A DNA stretch of 64,000 nucleotides from Mesorhizobium sp. SOD10 (GTDB lineage: Bacteria > Pseudomonadota > Alphaproteobacteria > Rhizobiales > Rhizobiaceae): positions 310,001-374,000 of the forward strand of contig CCNA01000001.1 of assembly GCA_000824805.1 (NCBI GenBank), given 5' to 3'. The position numbers were made by a program, and so were the translations under genes. A model generated the notes under the pieces. The model saw only the letters and a list, made by a program, of their open reading frames with translations. It searched no databases and had not been told where the DNA came from. Positions 28,323 to 37,643 of the stretch are shown here, piece after piece; position 1 is the first letter of the stretch; each line of letters starts with the position of its first letter.

Positions 28323-28499
28323 ATGTCTAATCTCATTGCACGTTTCGTGAAGGACGAATCCGGCGCAACCGCCATCGAATACGGTCTGATCGCTGCCCTC
28401 ATCGCACTCGCCATCATGGTCGGCGCCACTGCGCTCGGCTCTGCCCTGAACGCCAAGTTCCAGAACATTTCCGAAACCCTCAACAACGCCGGCAAGTAA
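28323..28499 (+). CDS. flp: Flp/Fap-type type IVb pilin
   Basis: This 58-residue gene is too short for many gene finders but unmistakable. After a 14-residue basic leader ending in glycine (KDESG), the mature part begins ATAIEYGLIAALIALAIM, with the glutamate at +5 and tyrosine at +6 that define Flp pilins. It is the major subunit of Tad adhesive pili, cleaved by CpaA. AGGAG lies 8 bases upstream of the ATG. A perfect terminator follows at 28528, so pilin mRNA is separate from the downstream assembly genes. Confidence 0.96.
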   Translation: MSNLIARFVKDESGATAIEYGLIAALIALAIMVGATALGSALNAKFQNISETLNNAGK

Positions 28500-28527
28500 T
28501 AGGCCGCGGGTCGCGTCTTGGAAATGA

Positions 28528-28552
28528 GGGCCGCCTCGAGGCGGCCCTTTTT
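28528..28552 (+). terminator. Rho-independent terminator of flp
   Basis: GGGCCGCC and GGCGGCCC pair around a TCGA loop and are followed by five T, 28 bases after the pilin stop. Confidence 0.9.
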
Positions 28553-28575
28553 CATTTGGGTCTGGATCACGCCGG

Positions 28576-28676
28576 TTGAAGCGCGTCGCGCTGAAGCTGA
28601 TTCAGGCGAGGCATTTAAGTCTCGGTTTCTATGCATGCCGTTGTCCCGGAACCGCCGCGCACTTCCGGGCGAGTCC
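28576..28676. repeat. Palindromic intergenic repeat, copy 4
   Basis: It starts TTGAAGCGCGTCGCG like the copy at 2294 and ends in a degenerate hairpin with inner arms CCCGGAA (28645-28651) and TTCCGGG (28663-28669). It fills most of the flp-cpaA spacer. Confidence 0.75.
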
Positions 28677-28769
28677 GTTGGTCCGGGCGATTTCGAGTGA
28701 CCCATCTCATCAATCGTTAATCGAACCCGGCTAGATTGAAGGCAAGATTCCATCGCAGGCGCCACGTCC

Positions 28770-29288
28770 ATGATCGAAGCCCTGATCTTCGTCGTCTTTC
28801 CCTTCTGCATGCTGTTCGCTGCGGTCTCGGATACCTTGTCGATGACGATCGCCAACCGTGTTCCCGTGCTGTTGGCGGTGACATTCGCGCTTGTCGCGCC
28901 GGTCACCGGTATGGACTGGGCAACCTATGGCTGGCACTTCGCCGCCGGCGCCTTCGTGCTTGCGGTGACGTTCGGCCTTTTTGCGCTCGGCGGCATGGGC
29001 GGCGGCGACGCCAAGCTTCTGGCCGCGACCGCCCTATGGATGGGCCTCAACATTAACCTGATCGGCTATCTGGTGACCTCGGCTTTCATCGGCGGCCTGC
29101 TAACGCTGGCAATCCTTGCTTACCGGAAATCGCCGCTCCCCATCTACACCGGCCACAACCGGTTTCTGCGCCATTTCGCGGATGAGAGCGTTGGCATCCC
29201 ATATGGCATCGCGCTGGGCGCGGGCGGCCTGATCACTTTCCCAGATTCGCCGCTGATGGTCTGGGCACTGCAGAGGCTCACCTCATAG
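28770..29288 (+). CDS. cpaA: Prepilin peptidase CpaA/TadV
   Basis: This 172-residue integral membrane aspartyl protease cleaves the leaders of Flp pilin and the TadE-like pseudopilins. The two catalytic aspartates are in AVSDTLSM near residue 21 and in the G-x-G-D motif GMGGGDAKLLAA near residue 78. About five to six membrane helices are visible. Unlike type IVa PilD it lacks the N-methylation domain, as is normal for Tad systems. A terminator follows at 29353. Confidence 0.93.
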   Translation: MIEALIFVVFPFCMLFAAVSDTLSMTIANRVPVLLAVTFALVAPVTGMDWATYGWHFAAGAFVLAVTFGLFALGGMGGGDAKLLAATALWMGLNINLIGYLVTSAFIGGLLTLAILAYRKSPLPIYTGHNRFLRHFADESVGIPYGIALGAGGLITFPDSPLMVWALQRLTS

Positions 29289-29352
29289 GCTTGAGCGGCA
29301 TTGCTGTCGGCGATCCCCCGGGTGGCCCAGCCCCCTTTCGTCGGATCACAAG

Positions 29353-29373
29353 GGCGGCTTGGCCGCCTTTTTT
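29353..29373 (+). terminator. Rho-independent terminator of cpaA
   Basis: GGCGGC and GCCGCC around a TTG loop, followed by six T. Confidence 0.85.
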
Positions 29374-29518
29374 GTTAACGGCGGGCCGTTCCATCCAATT
29401 TGAGTAAACCTTAAATTAATCACGATCGTAAGCATTGCATTAACCTTGTTTTGACGATTGGAGCTGCAAAGTCCGGCCTGGCGAGGTGGTTTGCCTTGAG
29501 GCGAAGGGTTTCGGACGA

Positions 29519-30331
29519 ATGCCAGCATCCCGATTGATTATTCTGGGCGTGGCTGCGGTCGCGGCGGGTGGCGCGGGCTATGTGGCGAAGAACATGGTCG
29601 CGGCGCCGCCGCCTCAGGTCGTCGTCGATGCGCCCAAACAGCCGGCGATCGCGCTGCAGGATGTACTGGTGCTTTCCGGCGACGTGCCGATGGGCAGCCA
29701 GCTTGGCACCAACATCAGCTGGGAAGAATGGCCAGCCGATGGCGTCAACGCCAATTTTATCACGCGCGCCGCCGAGCCTGACGCGATCGAAAAGCTCAAG
29801 GGCTCGGTCGCCCGCGTCGCCATGTATACCGGCGAACCATTGCGTCGCTCGAAGCTGGTCGGCGAGGGGCAGAGCTTCATGTCGTCGATCCTGCCTTCCG
29901 GCATGCGCGCCGTCGCGACCGCGATATCGGCCGACACGTCCGCCGGCGGCTTCATCCTGCCCAACGACTTCGTCGACGTCATCATGACCCGCCGCGCCGA
30001 TACCGGCAATGGCGGCAGTGGCTTCAACACCGAGACGATCCTCAAGAACATCCGCGTGCTGGCCATCGACCAGACCATCCAGGAAGACGAGGAAGGCAAG
30101 AAGACCAGGGTCGGCCAGACCGCTACTCTGGAGCTGACGCCGCAGCAGGCGGAGATCATCACGGTGGCGCAGCAGATGGCGGACCGCCTGACGCTCGCGC
30201 TGCGCCCGATCACCGACATCCACGAAAAGATTACGGACGAAGCCGACTACCTGGTCAACGGCAACGGACGGCGCGGAACGGTGCGCCTGATCAAGTCAGG
30301 CGAGGTTTCCGAGGTGGGAGCAAGGAAATGA
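29519..30331 (+). CDS. cpaB: Flp pilus assembly protein CpaB/RcpC
   Basis: The 270-residue periplasmic protein begins with a membrane anchor or signal (LIILGVAAVAAGGAGYVAK). It then has the SAF-type domain of RcpC/CpaB (DVLVLSGDVPMGSQLGTNISW to GEPLRRSKLV) followed by the RcpC-specific part (LPSGMRAVATAISADTSAGGF, then DFVDVIMTRR). CpaB supports secretin assembly in Tad pili. Its TGA overlaps the cpaC ATG (ATGA). A start 11 codons upstream is possible but lacks merit. The spacer before it is AT-rich, with a half-CtrA-like ATTAAC at about 29438. Confidence 0.93.
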   Translation: MPASRLIILGVAAVAAGGAGYVAKNMVAAPPPQVVVDAPKQPAIALQDVLVLSGDVPMGSQLGTNISWEEWPADGVNANFITRAAEPDAIEKLKGSVARVAMYTGEPLRRSKLVGEGQSFMSSILPSGMRAVATAISADTSAGGFILPNDFVDVIMTRRADTGNGGSGFNTETILKNIRVLAIDQTIQEDEEGKKTRVGQTATLELTPQQAEIITVAQQMADRLTLALRPITDIHEKITDEADYLVNGNGRRGTVRLIKSGEVSEVGARK

Positions 30332-31836
30332 GGCTGAACGGTAAACTGCTGCCCTTCCTGGCCGCCGCGGCGATCGGCGTTTTCCTCGTCGGCACCAGCG
30401 CTCCGGGACTGGTTGAAGCTAAGGCCGCGAGCGCCGGCGTATCGGCTTCCGTCGCCACGCAGCGCGTCAAGCTCGGCCTCAACAAATCCGTGGTCATCGA
30501 CTTGCCGAGCGACGCCTATGATATCCTTGTCGCCAATCCGGCGGTTGCCGATGCCGTGACCCGCACGGCACGGCGCATCTACCTGTTCGGCAAGGCGGTC
30601 GGCGAAACCAACATCTTCGTTTTCGGTCCCAATGGCGAGCAGATCGTCAGTCTGGATCTGGCCGTTGAGCGCGACGTCGCCGGGCTGGAAGACTATCTGA
30701 AGCGCTTCATCCCGTCCTCGCAGATCAAGGTCGAGCTGCTCAACGACAACGTCGTCCTGACGGGCACGGTCGACACGCCCCTCGATTCCAAGCGCGCCGT
30801 CGACCTGGCGACCATCTTCGTCTCCGGTGGTGAAGCGACGACGGGTCAATATTCGCAGACCGCCGCCGGCGGCTCGGTCAATGGCGGCGTCGACATCAAC
30901 AATCCCGACCAGGAGCGCCGGACCTCCAAAATCGTCAACCTCTTGCAGATCATCGGTGACGACCAGGTGACGCTCAAGGTGACCGTCGCTGAAGTCAGCC
31001 GCTCGGTGATGAAGCAGCTCGGCGTCAACATGGTGGGCAACGGCGGCAGCAACGGCATAACCTTTGGCTCCACCGTCGACACCTATCCCGGCCTCGGCAA
31101 GCCATTGTCCAGTTCAGGGTTCGACTTCGCAAGTTCGTCTCTGCAAGGCACCATCACCGCCATGGAACAATCCGGCGTCATGAAGACGCTGGCGGAGCCG
31201 ACGCTGACCGCTGTTTCAGGCGAAAAGGCGACGTTCAAAGTCGGTGGTGAATACAACCTGGTGAGTTCCGTCACCAACAACAAATCGACAGATAATCAGA
31301 CTGGCGAAAGGACCTGGACGGCAGACAAGGTCGAGTACGGCATCGGATTGGAGTTCCAGCCGGTGGTGTTGTCTGCCGGCCGCATCAGCCTGAAGGTAAG
31401 AACCGCGGTTTCAGAGCCGACTACGGAAGGCTCGTTCGCCTTGGGCGACACGAATGTCATCTCGTTGCGCAAACGCCTGGCGGATACGACCGTGGAATTG
31501 CCATCCGGCGGCTCGATGATGATCGCCGGTCTCGTCCGCGACGATATCCGGCAGGCTGTCGACGGCTTACCCGGGCTGACGAAAATTCCGGTGCTCGGCA
31601 CGCTGTTCCGCAGCCGCGATTTCGTCCGCAACGAAAGCGAGCTCGTCATCATCATCACGCCCTATCTGTCGCGGCCGGTGGCGCGCAATGAGCTGGCCAA
31701 GCCGGACGACAACTTCAATGCGGCGAGCGATGGCGCCGCCATGTTCCTCGGCCGCGTCAACCGGGTCTACGGCACTATGCAGACCGACAGGCCGCCGGGC
31801 CGCTACCACGGCGTCGTGGGCTTCATCTACAAATGA
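30328..31836 (+). CDS. cpaC: Tad pilus outer-membrane secretin CpaC/RcpA
   Basis: This 502-residue protein forms the outer-membrane channel of the Flp pilus. After a signal peptide (to about residue 30), it has the pilus-assembly N-domain (about 45-120), a BON-like region (QIKVELLNDNVVLTGTVDT), and the secretin domain (about 225-455). The secretin domain carries the signature LPGLTKIPVLGTLFRSRDF near residue 415 and the C-terminal ELVIIITPYL. It overlaps cpaB and cpaD by 4 bases each. Confidence 0.96.
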   Translation: MRLNGKLLPFLAAAAIGVFLVGTSAPGLVEAKAASAGVSASVATQRVKLGLNKSVVIDLPSDAYDILVANPAVADAVTRTARRIYLFGKAVGETNIFVFGPNGEQIVSLDLAVERDVAGLEDYLKRFIPSSQIKVELLNDNVVLTGTVDTPLDSKRAVDLATIFVSGGEATTGQYSQTAAGGSVNGGVDINNPDQERRTSKIVNLLQIIGDDQVTLKVTVAEVSRSVMKQLGVNMVGNGGSNGITFGSTVDTYPGLGKPLSSSGFDFASSSLQGTITAMEQSGVMKTLAEPTLTAVSGEKATFKVGGEYNLVSSVTNNKSTDNQTGERTWTADKVEYGIGLEFQPVVLSAGRISLKVRTAVSEPTTEGSFALGDTNVISLRKRLADTTVELPSGGSMMIAGLVRDDIRQAVDGLPGLTKIPVLGTLFRSRDFVRNESELVIIITPYLSRPVARNELAKPDDNFNAASDGAAMFLGRVNRVYGTMQTDRPPGRYHGVVGFIYK

Positions 31837-32582
31837 GTGGGAATGCGGATATGTCCAAGTCAGCATCGAAGGTCATGACGGTCCGGACAGCATCCGGTAT
31901 CGCAAGGATCCGTCGGCAGATGGTCCCGGCGCTGGCGGTCATGCTGGCGGCGTCGCTCGCAGGCTGCGCCAACCGCGACAGCATCACGGTAGGATCAATT
32001 CCGGACGATTACCGCACGAACCATCCAATCGTGATCGCCGAGAAGAACCAGAAGATCGATCTGCCCGTCGGCGCCGGCGATCGCGGCATGACCGGCGCGC
32101 AGCGCGATGCGCTGCTCGGCTTTCTCGACGGCTACGACAAGAGCGCCGCGCCGGCATTGACGATCGCGATGCCGGCCGGGTCCGCCAACGAGATTGCCGC
32201 ACGTGCCGCCGGTCGCGACTTTGCCAGGCTCGCTATGGCGGCGGGCGTCAAGCGCAGCCGGATCGTCATGACGTCCTATCAGTCGGCGGTGCCGGAAGCG
32301 TCCGCGCCGGTGCGCGTCGCCTTTGTCGCCGTGCGCGCCCAGACAGATAAATGCGGCCGTTGGCCCGATGATCTGACGGAGACGTCGGAAAACAAGCATT
32401 ACGCCGACTTCGGCTGCTCCTATCAGAACAACCTCGCGGCCCAGGTGGCCAATCCCAACGATCTGATCGGGCCGCGCAAGCAGTCCGACATCGATGCCGA
32501 AAATCGTGGCGCGGTGATCGACGTCTATCGGAGCAGGGGCATCTCGGACGAGTTCCTCGGCAATTCGGAAGTAACCTACTGA
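31833..32582 (+). CDS. cpaD: Flp pilus assembly lipoprotein CpaD
   Basis: The 249-residue product has a lipoprotein signal with lipobox LAGC, the modified cysteine at about residue 45. CpaD-family sequence follows: DYRTNHPIVI, then CGRWPDDLTET and FGCSYQNNLAAQVANPNDLIGPR. CpaD is thought to act like a pilotin for the CpaC secretin. Two further cysteines are conserved in the family. It overlaps cpaC by four bases and is followed after 39 bases by cpaE. Confidence 0.94.
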   Translation: MSGNADMSKSASKVMTVRTASGIARIRRQMVPALAVMLAASLAGCANRDSITVGSIPDDYRTNHPIVIAEKNQKIDLPVGAGDRGMTGAQRDALLGFLDGYDKSAAPALTIAMPAGSANEIAARAAGRDFARLAMAAGVKRSRIVMTSYQSAVPEASAPVRVAFVAVRAQTDKCGRWPDDLTETSENKHYADFGCSYQNNLAAQVANPNDLIGPRKQSDIDAENRGAVIDVYRSRGISDEFLGNSEVTY

Positions 32583-32621
32583 GCCGCGCCGGATGACGAA
32601 GAGAGCAGTCACGGAAAGAGC

Positions 32622-33911
32622 ATGACGATGAGCAATCTTGCCTACGACACGCCCGCGGAAACCGGCGATCTTTCGCAGCAGGACATCGCCGCCATGCAGG
32701 CGTTGCGTCCCGTGCCGCGCATTTCGATCCAGGCCTTCTGCGAGACCGAGGGGGTCGCCAATCCTGTCGCGCGCGCCGGCGAGGATCGCCGGATGGCCAA
32801 AGCCCATCTCAAGGTCCACATGGGCGGAATCCCGACCGCGATCGAGTTCTACCAGTCGGCGCCGACACCGAACCTGATCCTGCTGGAATCGCGCAGCGAA
32901 CCGCAGCAACTGCTCGAGCAACTCGGCCAGCTCGCCGAATATTGCGATCCGTCCTCCAAGGTTGTGGTCATCGGCCACTACAATGATGTCGGGCTCTACC
33001 GCGAGCTCATCCGTTCGGGCATTTCCGAATATGTCATAGCGCCGGTCTCGATGACCGACATCGTCAGCGTCGTGTCATCGATCTTCGTCGATCCTGAATC
33101 GGAGCCGATCGGCCGCTCGATCGCCTTCATTGGCGCCAAAGGCGGCGTCGGCTCCTCGACCATCGCTCACAATGTCGCCTGGGCGATGTCTTCCCTTTTC
33201 AAGTCCGAGGTCGTCATCGCCGATCTCGACCTCGCCTTCGGCACCGCCAACATCAATTTCGACCAGGATCCGGCACAAGGCATTGCCGAGGCGGTGTTTT
33301 CGCCCGAGCGGGTCGACGAGGTCTATCTCGACCGTCTGCTCGCGCAATGCGCCGAGCATCTGTCGCTGCTCGCGGCTCCCTCTACGCTCGAGCGCGTCTA
33401 TGACTTCGACGCCGAGGCCTTCTCGCAGATCATCGAGACGGCGCAGCGCAGCGCGCCTCTTTTGGTCCTCGACCTCCCTCACGTCTGGAGCGGCTGGACG
33501 AAGAGCACGCTGATCAGGGCGGACGAGATCGTCATCACGGCCACGCCCGAGCTCGCAAATCTTCGCAACACCAAGAACATGGTGGACATGCTGAAGCGGT
33601 TGCGTCCGAACGATCCCCCGCCGAAGCTGATCATCAACCAGGCCGGCGTTCCGAAGCGGCCCGAGATTGCGGCTTCCGATTTCGCCGAACCGCTCGGCAT
33701 CACGCCGGTGGCCGTGATCAACTTCGAACCGCTGCTGTTCGGCAATGCCGCCAACAATGGCCGCATGCTCTCCGAGATGGACGCCAAGAGTCCAGTCGTC
33801 GCGACCATCAATGAGATAGCGCATGTGCTGACTGGGCGCAGCGAAATCAAGACAAGGAAGAAGGCAGGCCTGGGCTCGATCCTCGGCAAGCTCTCGCGCA
33901 ACAAGAAGTGA
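32622..33911 (+). CDS. cpaE: Tad pilus localisation ATPase CpaE/TadZ
   Basis: CpaE/TadZ positions the Tad machine at the pole. The 429-residue protein has a receiver-like N-terminal domain (about 60-155) and a MinD/ParA ATPase domain with the deviant Walker A GAKGGVGSSTIAHN at about 170-183 and the Walker A' segment IADLDLAFGTANINF. The receiver part appears to lack a clear phosphoacceptor set. It ends with a basic tail (KTRKKAGLGS...SRNKK). Confidence 0.93.
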   Translation: MTMSNLAYDTPAETGDLSQQDIAAMQALRPVPRISIQAFCETEGVANPVARAGEDRRMAKAHLKVHMGGIPTAIEFYQSAPTPNLILLESRSEPQQLLEQLGQLAEYCDPSSKVVVIGHYNDVGLYRELIRSGISEYVIAPVSMTDIVSVVSSIFVDPESEPIGRSIAFIGAKGGVGSSTIAHNVAWAMSSLFKSEVVIADLDLAFGTANINFDQDPAQGIAEAVFSPERVDEVYLDRLLAQCAEHLSLLAAPSTLERVYDFDAEAFSQIIETAQRSAPLLVLDLPHVWSGWTKSTLIRADEIVITATPELANLRNTKNMVDMLKRLRPNDPPPKLIINQAGVPKRPEIAASDFAEPLGITPVAVINFEPLLFGNAANNGRMLSEMDAKSPVVATINEIAHVLTGRSEIKTRKKAGLGSILGKLSRNKK

Positions 33912-33941
33912 CGCTGATTGAGCGGCATCGGGTAGTCGATC

Positions 33942-35438
33942 ATGTTTGGTAAAAGAGGCAAAGACGACGGCAGCCGGGCAACGCCCGAATTCCGTCCGCC
34001 GGCATCCGCTCCCGCCGCCGCACCGATCGCGACGATGACGGCCGAACGGCCGGTCGCGCCGCCCTCCGGCACGCCGGCCGCGCCGCCTGCGCGCCGCCCC
34101 GTCGAGGCGCCGCCGATGGCCCCGGAGCCGCCAAGAAGGGTCCAGCGCGAGCGCTCTGAAACCTACTACGACACCAAGAGCCAGGTTTTCTCCGCGCTGA
34201 TCGACACGATCGATCTGTCGCAGCTCGCCAAGCTCGATCCCGAGAGCGCGCGCGAGGAAATCCGCGACATCGTCAACGACATCATCGCGATCAAGAATTT
34301 CGCCATGTCGATTGCCGAGCAGGAAGAACTGCTGGAGGACATCTGCAACGACGTTCTGGGCTATGGACCGCTGGAGCCGTTGCTTGCCCGCGACGATATC
34401 GCCGACATCATGGTGAACGGGTCCAAGAACGTCTACATCGAAGTCAATGGCAGGGTCGAGCAGACCGGTGTGCGCTTCCGCGACAACCAGCAGCTGCTCA
34501 ACATCTGCCAGCGTATCGTCAGCCAGGTTGGCCGCCGCGTCGACGAATCGAGCCCGATCTGCGACGCGCGCCTGCCCGATGGCTCGCGCGTCAACGTCAT
34601 TGCGCCGCCGCTGTCGATCGACGGCACCGCGCTCACCATCCGCAAATTCAAGAAGGACAAGCTGACGCTTGATCAGCTGGTCAAGTTCGGCGCCATCTCG
34701 CCGCAAGGCGCGGAAATCCTCAAGATCATAGGTCGCGTCCGCTGCAACGTTGTCATTTCGGGCGGCACCGGCTCCGGCAAGACGACGCTGCTCAACTGCC
34801 TGACCAATTATATCGACCGCGAGGAGCGCGTCATCACCTGCGAGGATTCGGCGGAACTGCAGCTGCAACAGCCGCATGTGGTCCGTCTCGAAACCCGGCC
34901 GCCCAATCTCGAGGGCGAGGGCGAGGTGACCATGCGCGACCTGGTCAAGAACTGCCTGCGCATGCGGCCCGAGCGGATCATCGTCGGCGAAGTGCGCGGA
35001 CCGGAAGTGTTCGACCTGCTCCAGGCGATGAACACCGGCCACGACGGCTCGATGGGAACGATCCACTCGAACAGCCCGCGCGAATGCCTCAACCGTATCG
35101 AATCGATGATCGCCATGGGCGGCTACTCGCTGCCGCAGCGCACGGTGCGCGAGATCGTCGTTGGCTCGATCGACGTGATCATCCAGGCGGCTCGCCTGCG
35201 CGACGGCTCGCGCCGCATCACCCACATCACCGAGGTGGTCGGCATGGAGGGCGATGTCATCATTACCCAGGATCTTGTCCTCTACAACATCAAGGGCGAG
35301 GACTCGAGCGGCCGGCTGGTCGGCGAGCACGTGTCGACGGGCATCGGCCGCCCGCATTTCTGGGACCGCGCCCGCTATTACGGCGAGGAGCAGCGCCTCG
35401 CCAACGCGCTCGAGGCGATGGAGAAACGCGCTGACTGA
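33942..35438 (+). CDS. cpaF: Tad pilus assembly ATPase CpaF/TadA
   Basis: CpaF is the hexameric secretion ATPase that powers extension, and probably retraction, of Tad pili. The 498-residue chain has a proline/alanine-rich disordered head (about 1-65). The GSPE/VirB11 core follows, with Walker [14 protein letters not shown] near residue 273, the aspartate box [11 protein letters not shown], Walker [15 protein letters not shown] and the histidine box [13 protein letters not shown]. All catalytic motifs are intact. Confidence 0.96.
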   Translation: MFGKRGKDDGSRATPEFRPPASAPAAAPIATMTAERPVAPPSGTPAAPPARRPVEAPPMAPEPPRRVQRERSETYYDTKSQVFSALIDTIDLSQLAKLDPESAREEIRDIVNDIIAIKNFAMSIAEQEELLEDICNDVLGYGPLEPLLARDDIADIMVNGSKNVYIEVNGRVEQTGVRFRDNQQLLNICQRIVSQVGRRVDESSPICDARLPDGSRVNVIAPPLSIDGTALTIRKFKKDKLTLDQLVKFGAISPQGAEILKIIGRVRCNVVISGGTGSGKTTLLNCLTNYIDREERVITCEDSAELQLQQPHVVRLETRPPNLEGEGEVTMRDLVKNCLRMRPERIIVGEVRGPEVFDLLQAMNTGHDGSMGTIHSNSPRECLNRIESMIAMGGYSLPQRTVREIVVGSIDVIIQAARLRDGSRRITHITEVVGMEGDVIITQDLVLYNIKGEDSSGRLVGEHVSTGIGRPHFWDRARYYGEEQRLANALEAMEKRAD

Positions 35439-35467
35439 TTTGTCTGGAGGTGTAGGGGCACCGGTCG

Positions 35468-36481
35468 ATGTTCGGAATTGACACCACCGTCCTGGCTTTC
35501 GTCGTGCTCGCCGGCTTCAGCGCCGGCGCGGTGGCCTATGCCTTCCTGTTCACGCGCATCGACAACGAGAAGCAGGCCGGCAAGCGGCTTCAGACCATCA
35601 AGACGGCCGAAACCGACCGGTCCGTGGTGAAAGCCACGCGCGACCGCGCCGCGGAGGCGGTCAAGCGGCGCAAAAGTCTTCAGGATTCGCTCAAGCAGCT
35701 CGACGAGAAGCAGAAGACCAACGACCAAAACGTCAGGAAGCCGCCGCTGAAGGTTCAGATCCGCCAGGCCGGCATGCAGGTTCCGATCGAGCGCTTCTAC
35801 ATGTATTCGGCTGTGTGTGGCGTTGTGCTCACGGGCCTTCTCTTTTTCGTCGGCGCGCCTTTGTGGGCTCTGCCTGGCGCCCTGCTGGTGGGCGGCCTCG
35901 GTCTGCCGCGCTGGTTCGTGTCGTTTCGCCGTGCGCGTCGCGTCAAGGCCTTCCTCGAAGAATTCCCGAACGCGCTCGACATCATCGTGCGCGCGGTCAA
36001 GTCCGGCCTGCCGCTCAACGATGCGATCCGCCTGATCGCCAACGAATCGCCTGAACCGGTCCGGTCCGAGTTCCGCCGCATCGTCGATTCCCAGCAGATG
36101 GGCATGTCCGTGCCCGACGCCGCCATGCGCATGTCCGAAACCATGCCATGCAGCGAGGCCGGCTTCTTCGGCATCGTCATCCAGATTCAGTCGCAGGCCG
36201 GCGGCAACCTGTCCGAAGCGCTGGGCAACCTTTCGCGCGTCCTGCGCGACCGCAAGAAAATGAAAGCCAAGGTGGCGGCGCTTTCGATGGAAGCCAAGGC
36301 ATCCGCCGTCATCATCGGTGCTTTGCCCTTTGTCGTCGCCTTCCTCGTCTATCTGTCGAGCCCGAACTACATCATGCCGCTGTTCACCACCAGCGTCGGC
36401 AACCTGATCCTCGGCTGCTCGGGTGTGTGGATGTCGATCGGCATCCTGGTGATGCGCAAGATGATGAACTTCGAAGTGTAG
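35468..36481 (+). CDS. tadB: Tad inner-membrane platform protein TadB
   Basis: The 337-residue protein has an N-terminal helix, a basic cytoplasmic stretch, a helix pair near 115-150, and a T2SS-F domain (about 175-300) with GLPLNDAIRLIA and SQAGGNLSEALGNLSRVLRDR, then C-terminal helices. With TadC it forms the platform on which CpaF acts. It starts 29 bases after cpaF. Confidence 0.94.
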   Translation: MFGIDTTVLAFVVLAGFSAGAVAYAFLFTRIDNEKQAGKRLQTIKTAETDRSVVKATRDRAAEAVKRRKSLQDSLKQLDEKQKTNDQNVRKPPLKVQIRQAGMQVPIERFYMYSAVCGVVLTGLLFFVGAPLWALPGALLVGGLGLPRWFVSFRRARRVKAFLEEFPNALDIIVRAVKSGLPLNDAIRLIANESPEPVRSEFRRIVDSQQMGMSVPDAAMRMSETMPCSEAGFFGIVIQIQSQAGGNLSEALGNLSRVLRDRKKMKAKVAALSMEAKASAVIIGALPFVVAFLVYLSSPNYIMPLFTTSVGNLILGCSGVWMSIGILVMRKMMNFEV

Positions 36482-36493
36482 GGGCGCGGGTCC

Positions 36494-37510
36494 ATGACAG
36501 AGCAAGTCGTCAAGACACTCACCGACCCTTCTTTCCTGATCGCGATGCTAGTCGGCATTGCCGTGTTTGCGACCGTCTTCACGCTCATGCCGGCGTTCGG
36601 CGGCACGTCGCTGAAGTCGCGCATGAAGAGCGTGGCGCTCGAACGCGACAAATTGCGCGCCGAGCAGCGTGCGCGGCTGGCCAGCGAGGCCGACCGCCGC
36701 CGCAAGGGCCTGCGTGAGGAACAGTCCATCGGCATGCGCAACATCGTCGACCGCCTCGATCTGAGGCGTGCGCTTGCCGATGAAAGCACGATCCAGAAGC
36801 TCAAGGTCGCGGGCTTCCGCGGCCAGAACCCGCTGACGCGTTTCCTCTTCTTCCGCCTTGTCCTGCCATTCGTCGGTTTTGCCTTGGCGGCCATCTATCT
36901 GTTCGTGCTCGGCGGCCTGCCGCAGCAGCCGGCTTTCATCAAGCTGTTCGTCTGTGTCGTTGTCGCCTATGGCGGCTTCTACGCGCCGATCCTCTACGTC
37001 AACAACCGCGCGACCAAGCGCAAGCAGTCGATCCAGCTGGCGTGGCCGGACGCGCTCGACCTGATGCTGATCTGCGTGGAATCCGGCATGTCGGTGGAAG
37101 CGGCCTTGCGCAGGGTTGCCGACGAAGTCGGCGCGCAGTCGGTGCCGCTTGCCGAGGAATTCGTGCTCACCAATGCCGAGCTGTCCTATCTGCAGGATCG
37201 CAAGATCGCCTATGAGAACCTGGCAAGCCGCACCGGCCTGGAATCGGTGAAATCGGTGTCGCAGGCCCTGGTCCAGGCCGAACGCTACGGCACGCCGGTG
37301 GCGCACGCGTTGCGCGTGCTCGCCTCGGAAAGCCGCGACATGCGCATGAACGCCGCCGAAAAGAAGGCCGCGGCCCTTCCGCCGAAGCTCACCGTGCCGA
37401 TGATCCTGTTCTTCCTGCCGGTTCTGTTCGCCATCATTCTTGGGCCGGCCGGCATCCAGGTCAGCCAGCGCGGCATCTTCGGCGACCAGCACAGCTCCTC
37501 GGGCCAGTAA
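36494..37510 (+). CDS. tadC: Tad inner-membrane platform protein TadC
   Basis: The 338-residue partner of TadB has the same plan: an N-terminal helix, a charged region rich in arginine and glutamate (about 45-85), two helices (about 125-175), a T2SS-F domain (DALDLMLICVESGMSVEAAL to YGTPVAHALRVLASE) and a final helix (LTVPMILFFLPVLFAIIL). It begins 12 bases after tadB and is the last gene of the cpaB-tadC run. Confidence 0.94.
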   Translation: MTEQVVKTLTDPSFLIAMLVGIAVFATVFTLMPAFGGTSLKSRMKSVALERDKLRAEQRARLASEADRRRKGLREEQSIGMRNIVDRLDLRRALADESTIQKLKVAGFRGQNPLTRFLFFRLVLPFVGFALAAIYLFVLGGLPQQPAFIKLFVCVVVAYGGFYAPILYVNNRATKRKQSIQLAWPDALDLMLICVESGMSVEAALRRVADEVGAQSVPLAEEFVLTNAELSYLQDRKIAYENLASRTGLESVKSVSQALVQAERYGTPVAHALRVLASESRDMRMNAAEKKAAALPPKLTVPMILFFLPVLFAIILGPAGIQVSQRGIFGDQHSSSGQ

Positions 37511-37541
37511 AGCAATTCCGCGAAAAGTGCCGAGCGGTTAG
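37511..37541. repeat. Truncated palindromic repeat, copy 5
   Basis: Directly after the tadC stop, AGCAATTCCGCGAAAAGTG and AGCGGTTA match the left half of the repeat family seen at 1106, 2352, 12663 and 28633. A separate small stem with arms GCCGAGC/GCTCGGC (37529-37548) overlaps its end. Confidence 0.5.
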
Positions 37542-37581
37542 GCTCGGCGACTTCGCCGTAGCCTTCCGTTCGCATCAAGCA

Positions 37582-37611
37582 AAAAGCCGCGCGAGGTCCC
37601 GCGTGGCTTTT
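37582..37611. terminator. Bidirectional terminator between tadC and the TadD-like gene
   Basis: AAAAGCC-g-CGCG and CGCG-t-GGCTTTT form a stem with A-rich left and T-rich right flanks, placed between two convergent genes. It can serve both strands. Confidence 0.85.
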
Positions 37612-37643
37612 CAATTTCAGCGGTGCTTTGACGATGCCCGCGG

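Noticed and set aside
33075..35357. A 760-codon open frame antisense to cpaE/cpaF
   Set aside because: Both CpaE and CpaF carry intact ATPase motifs, so the antisense frame is a shadow.
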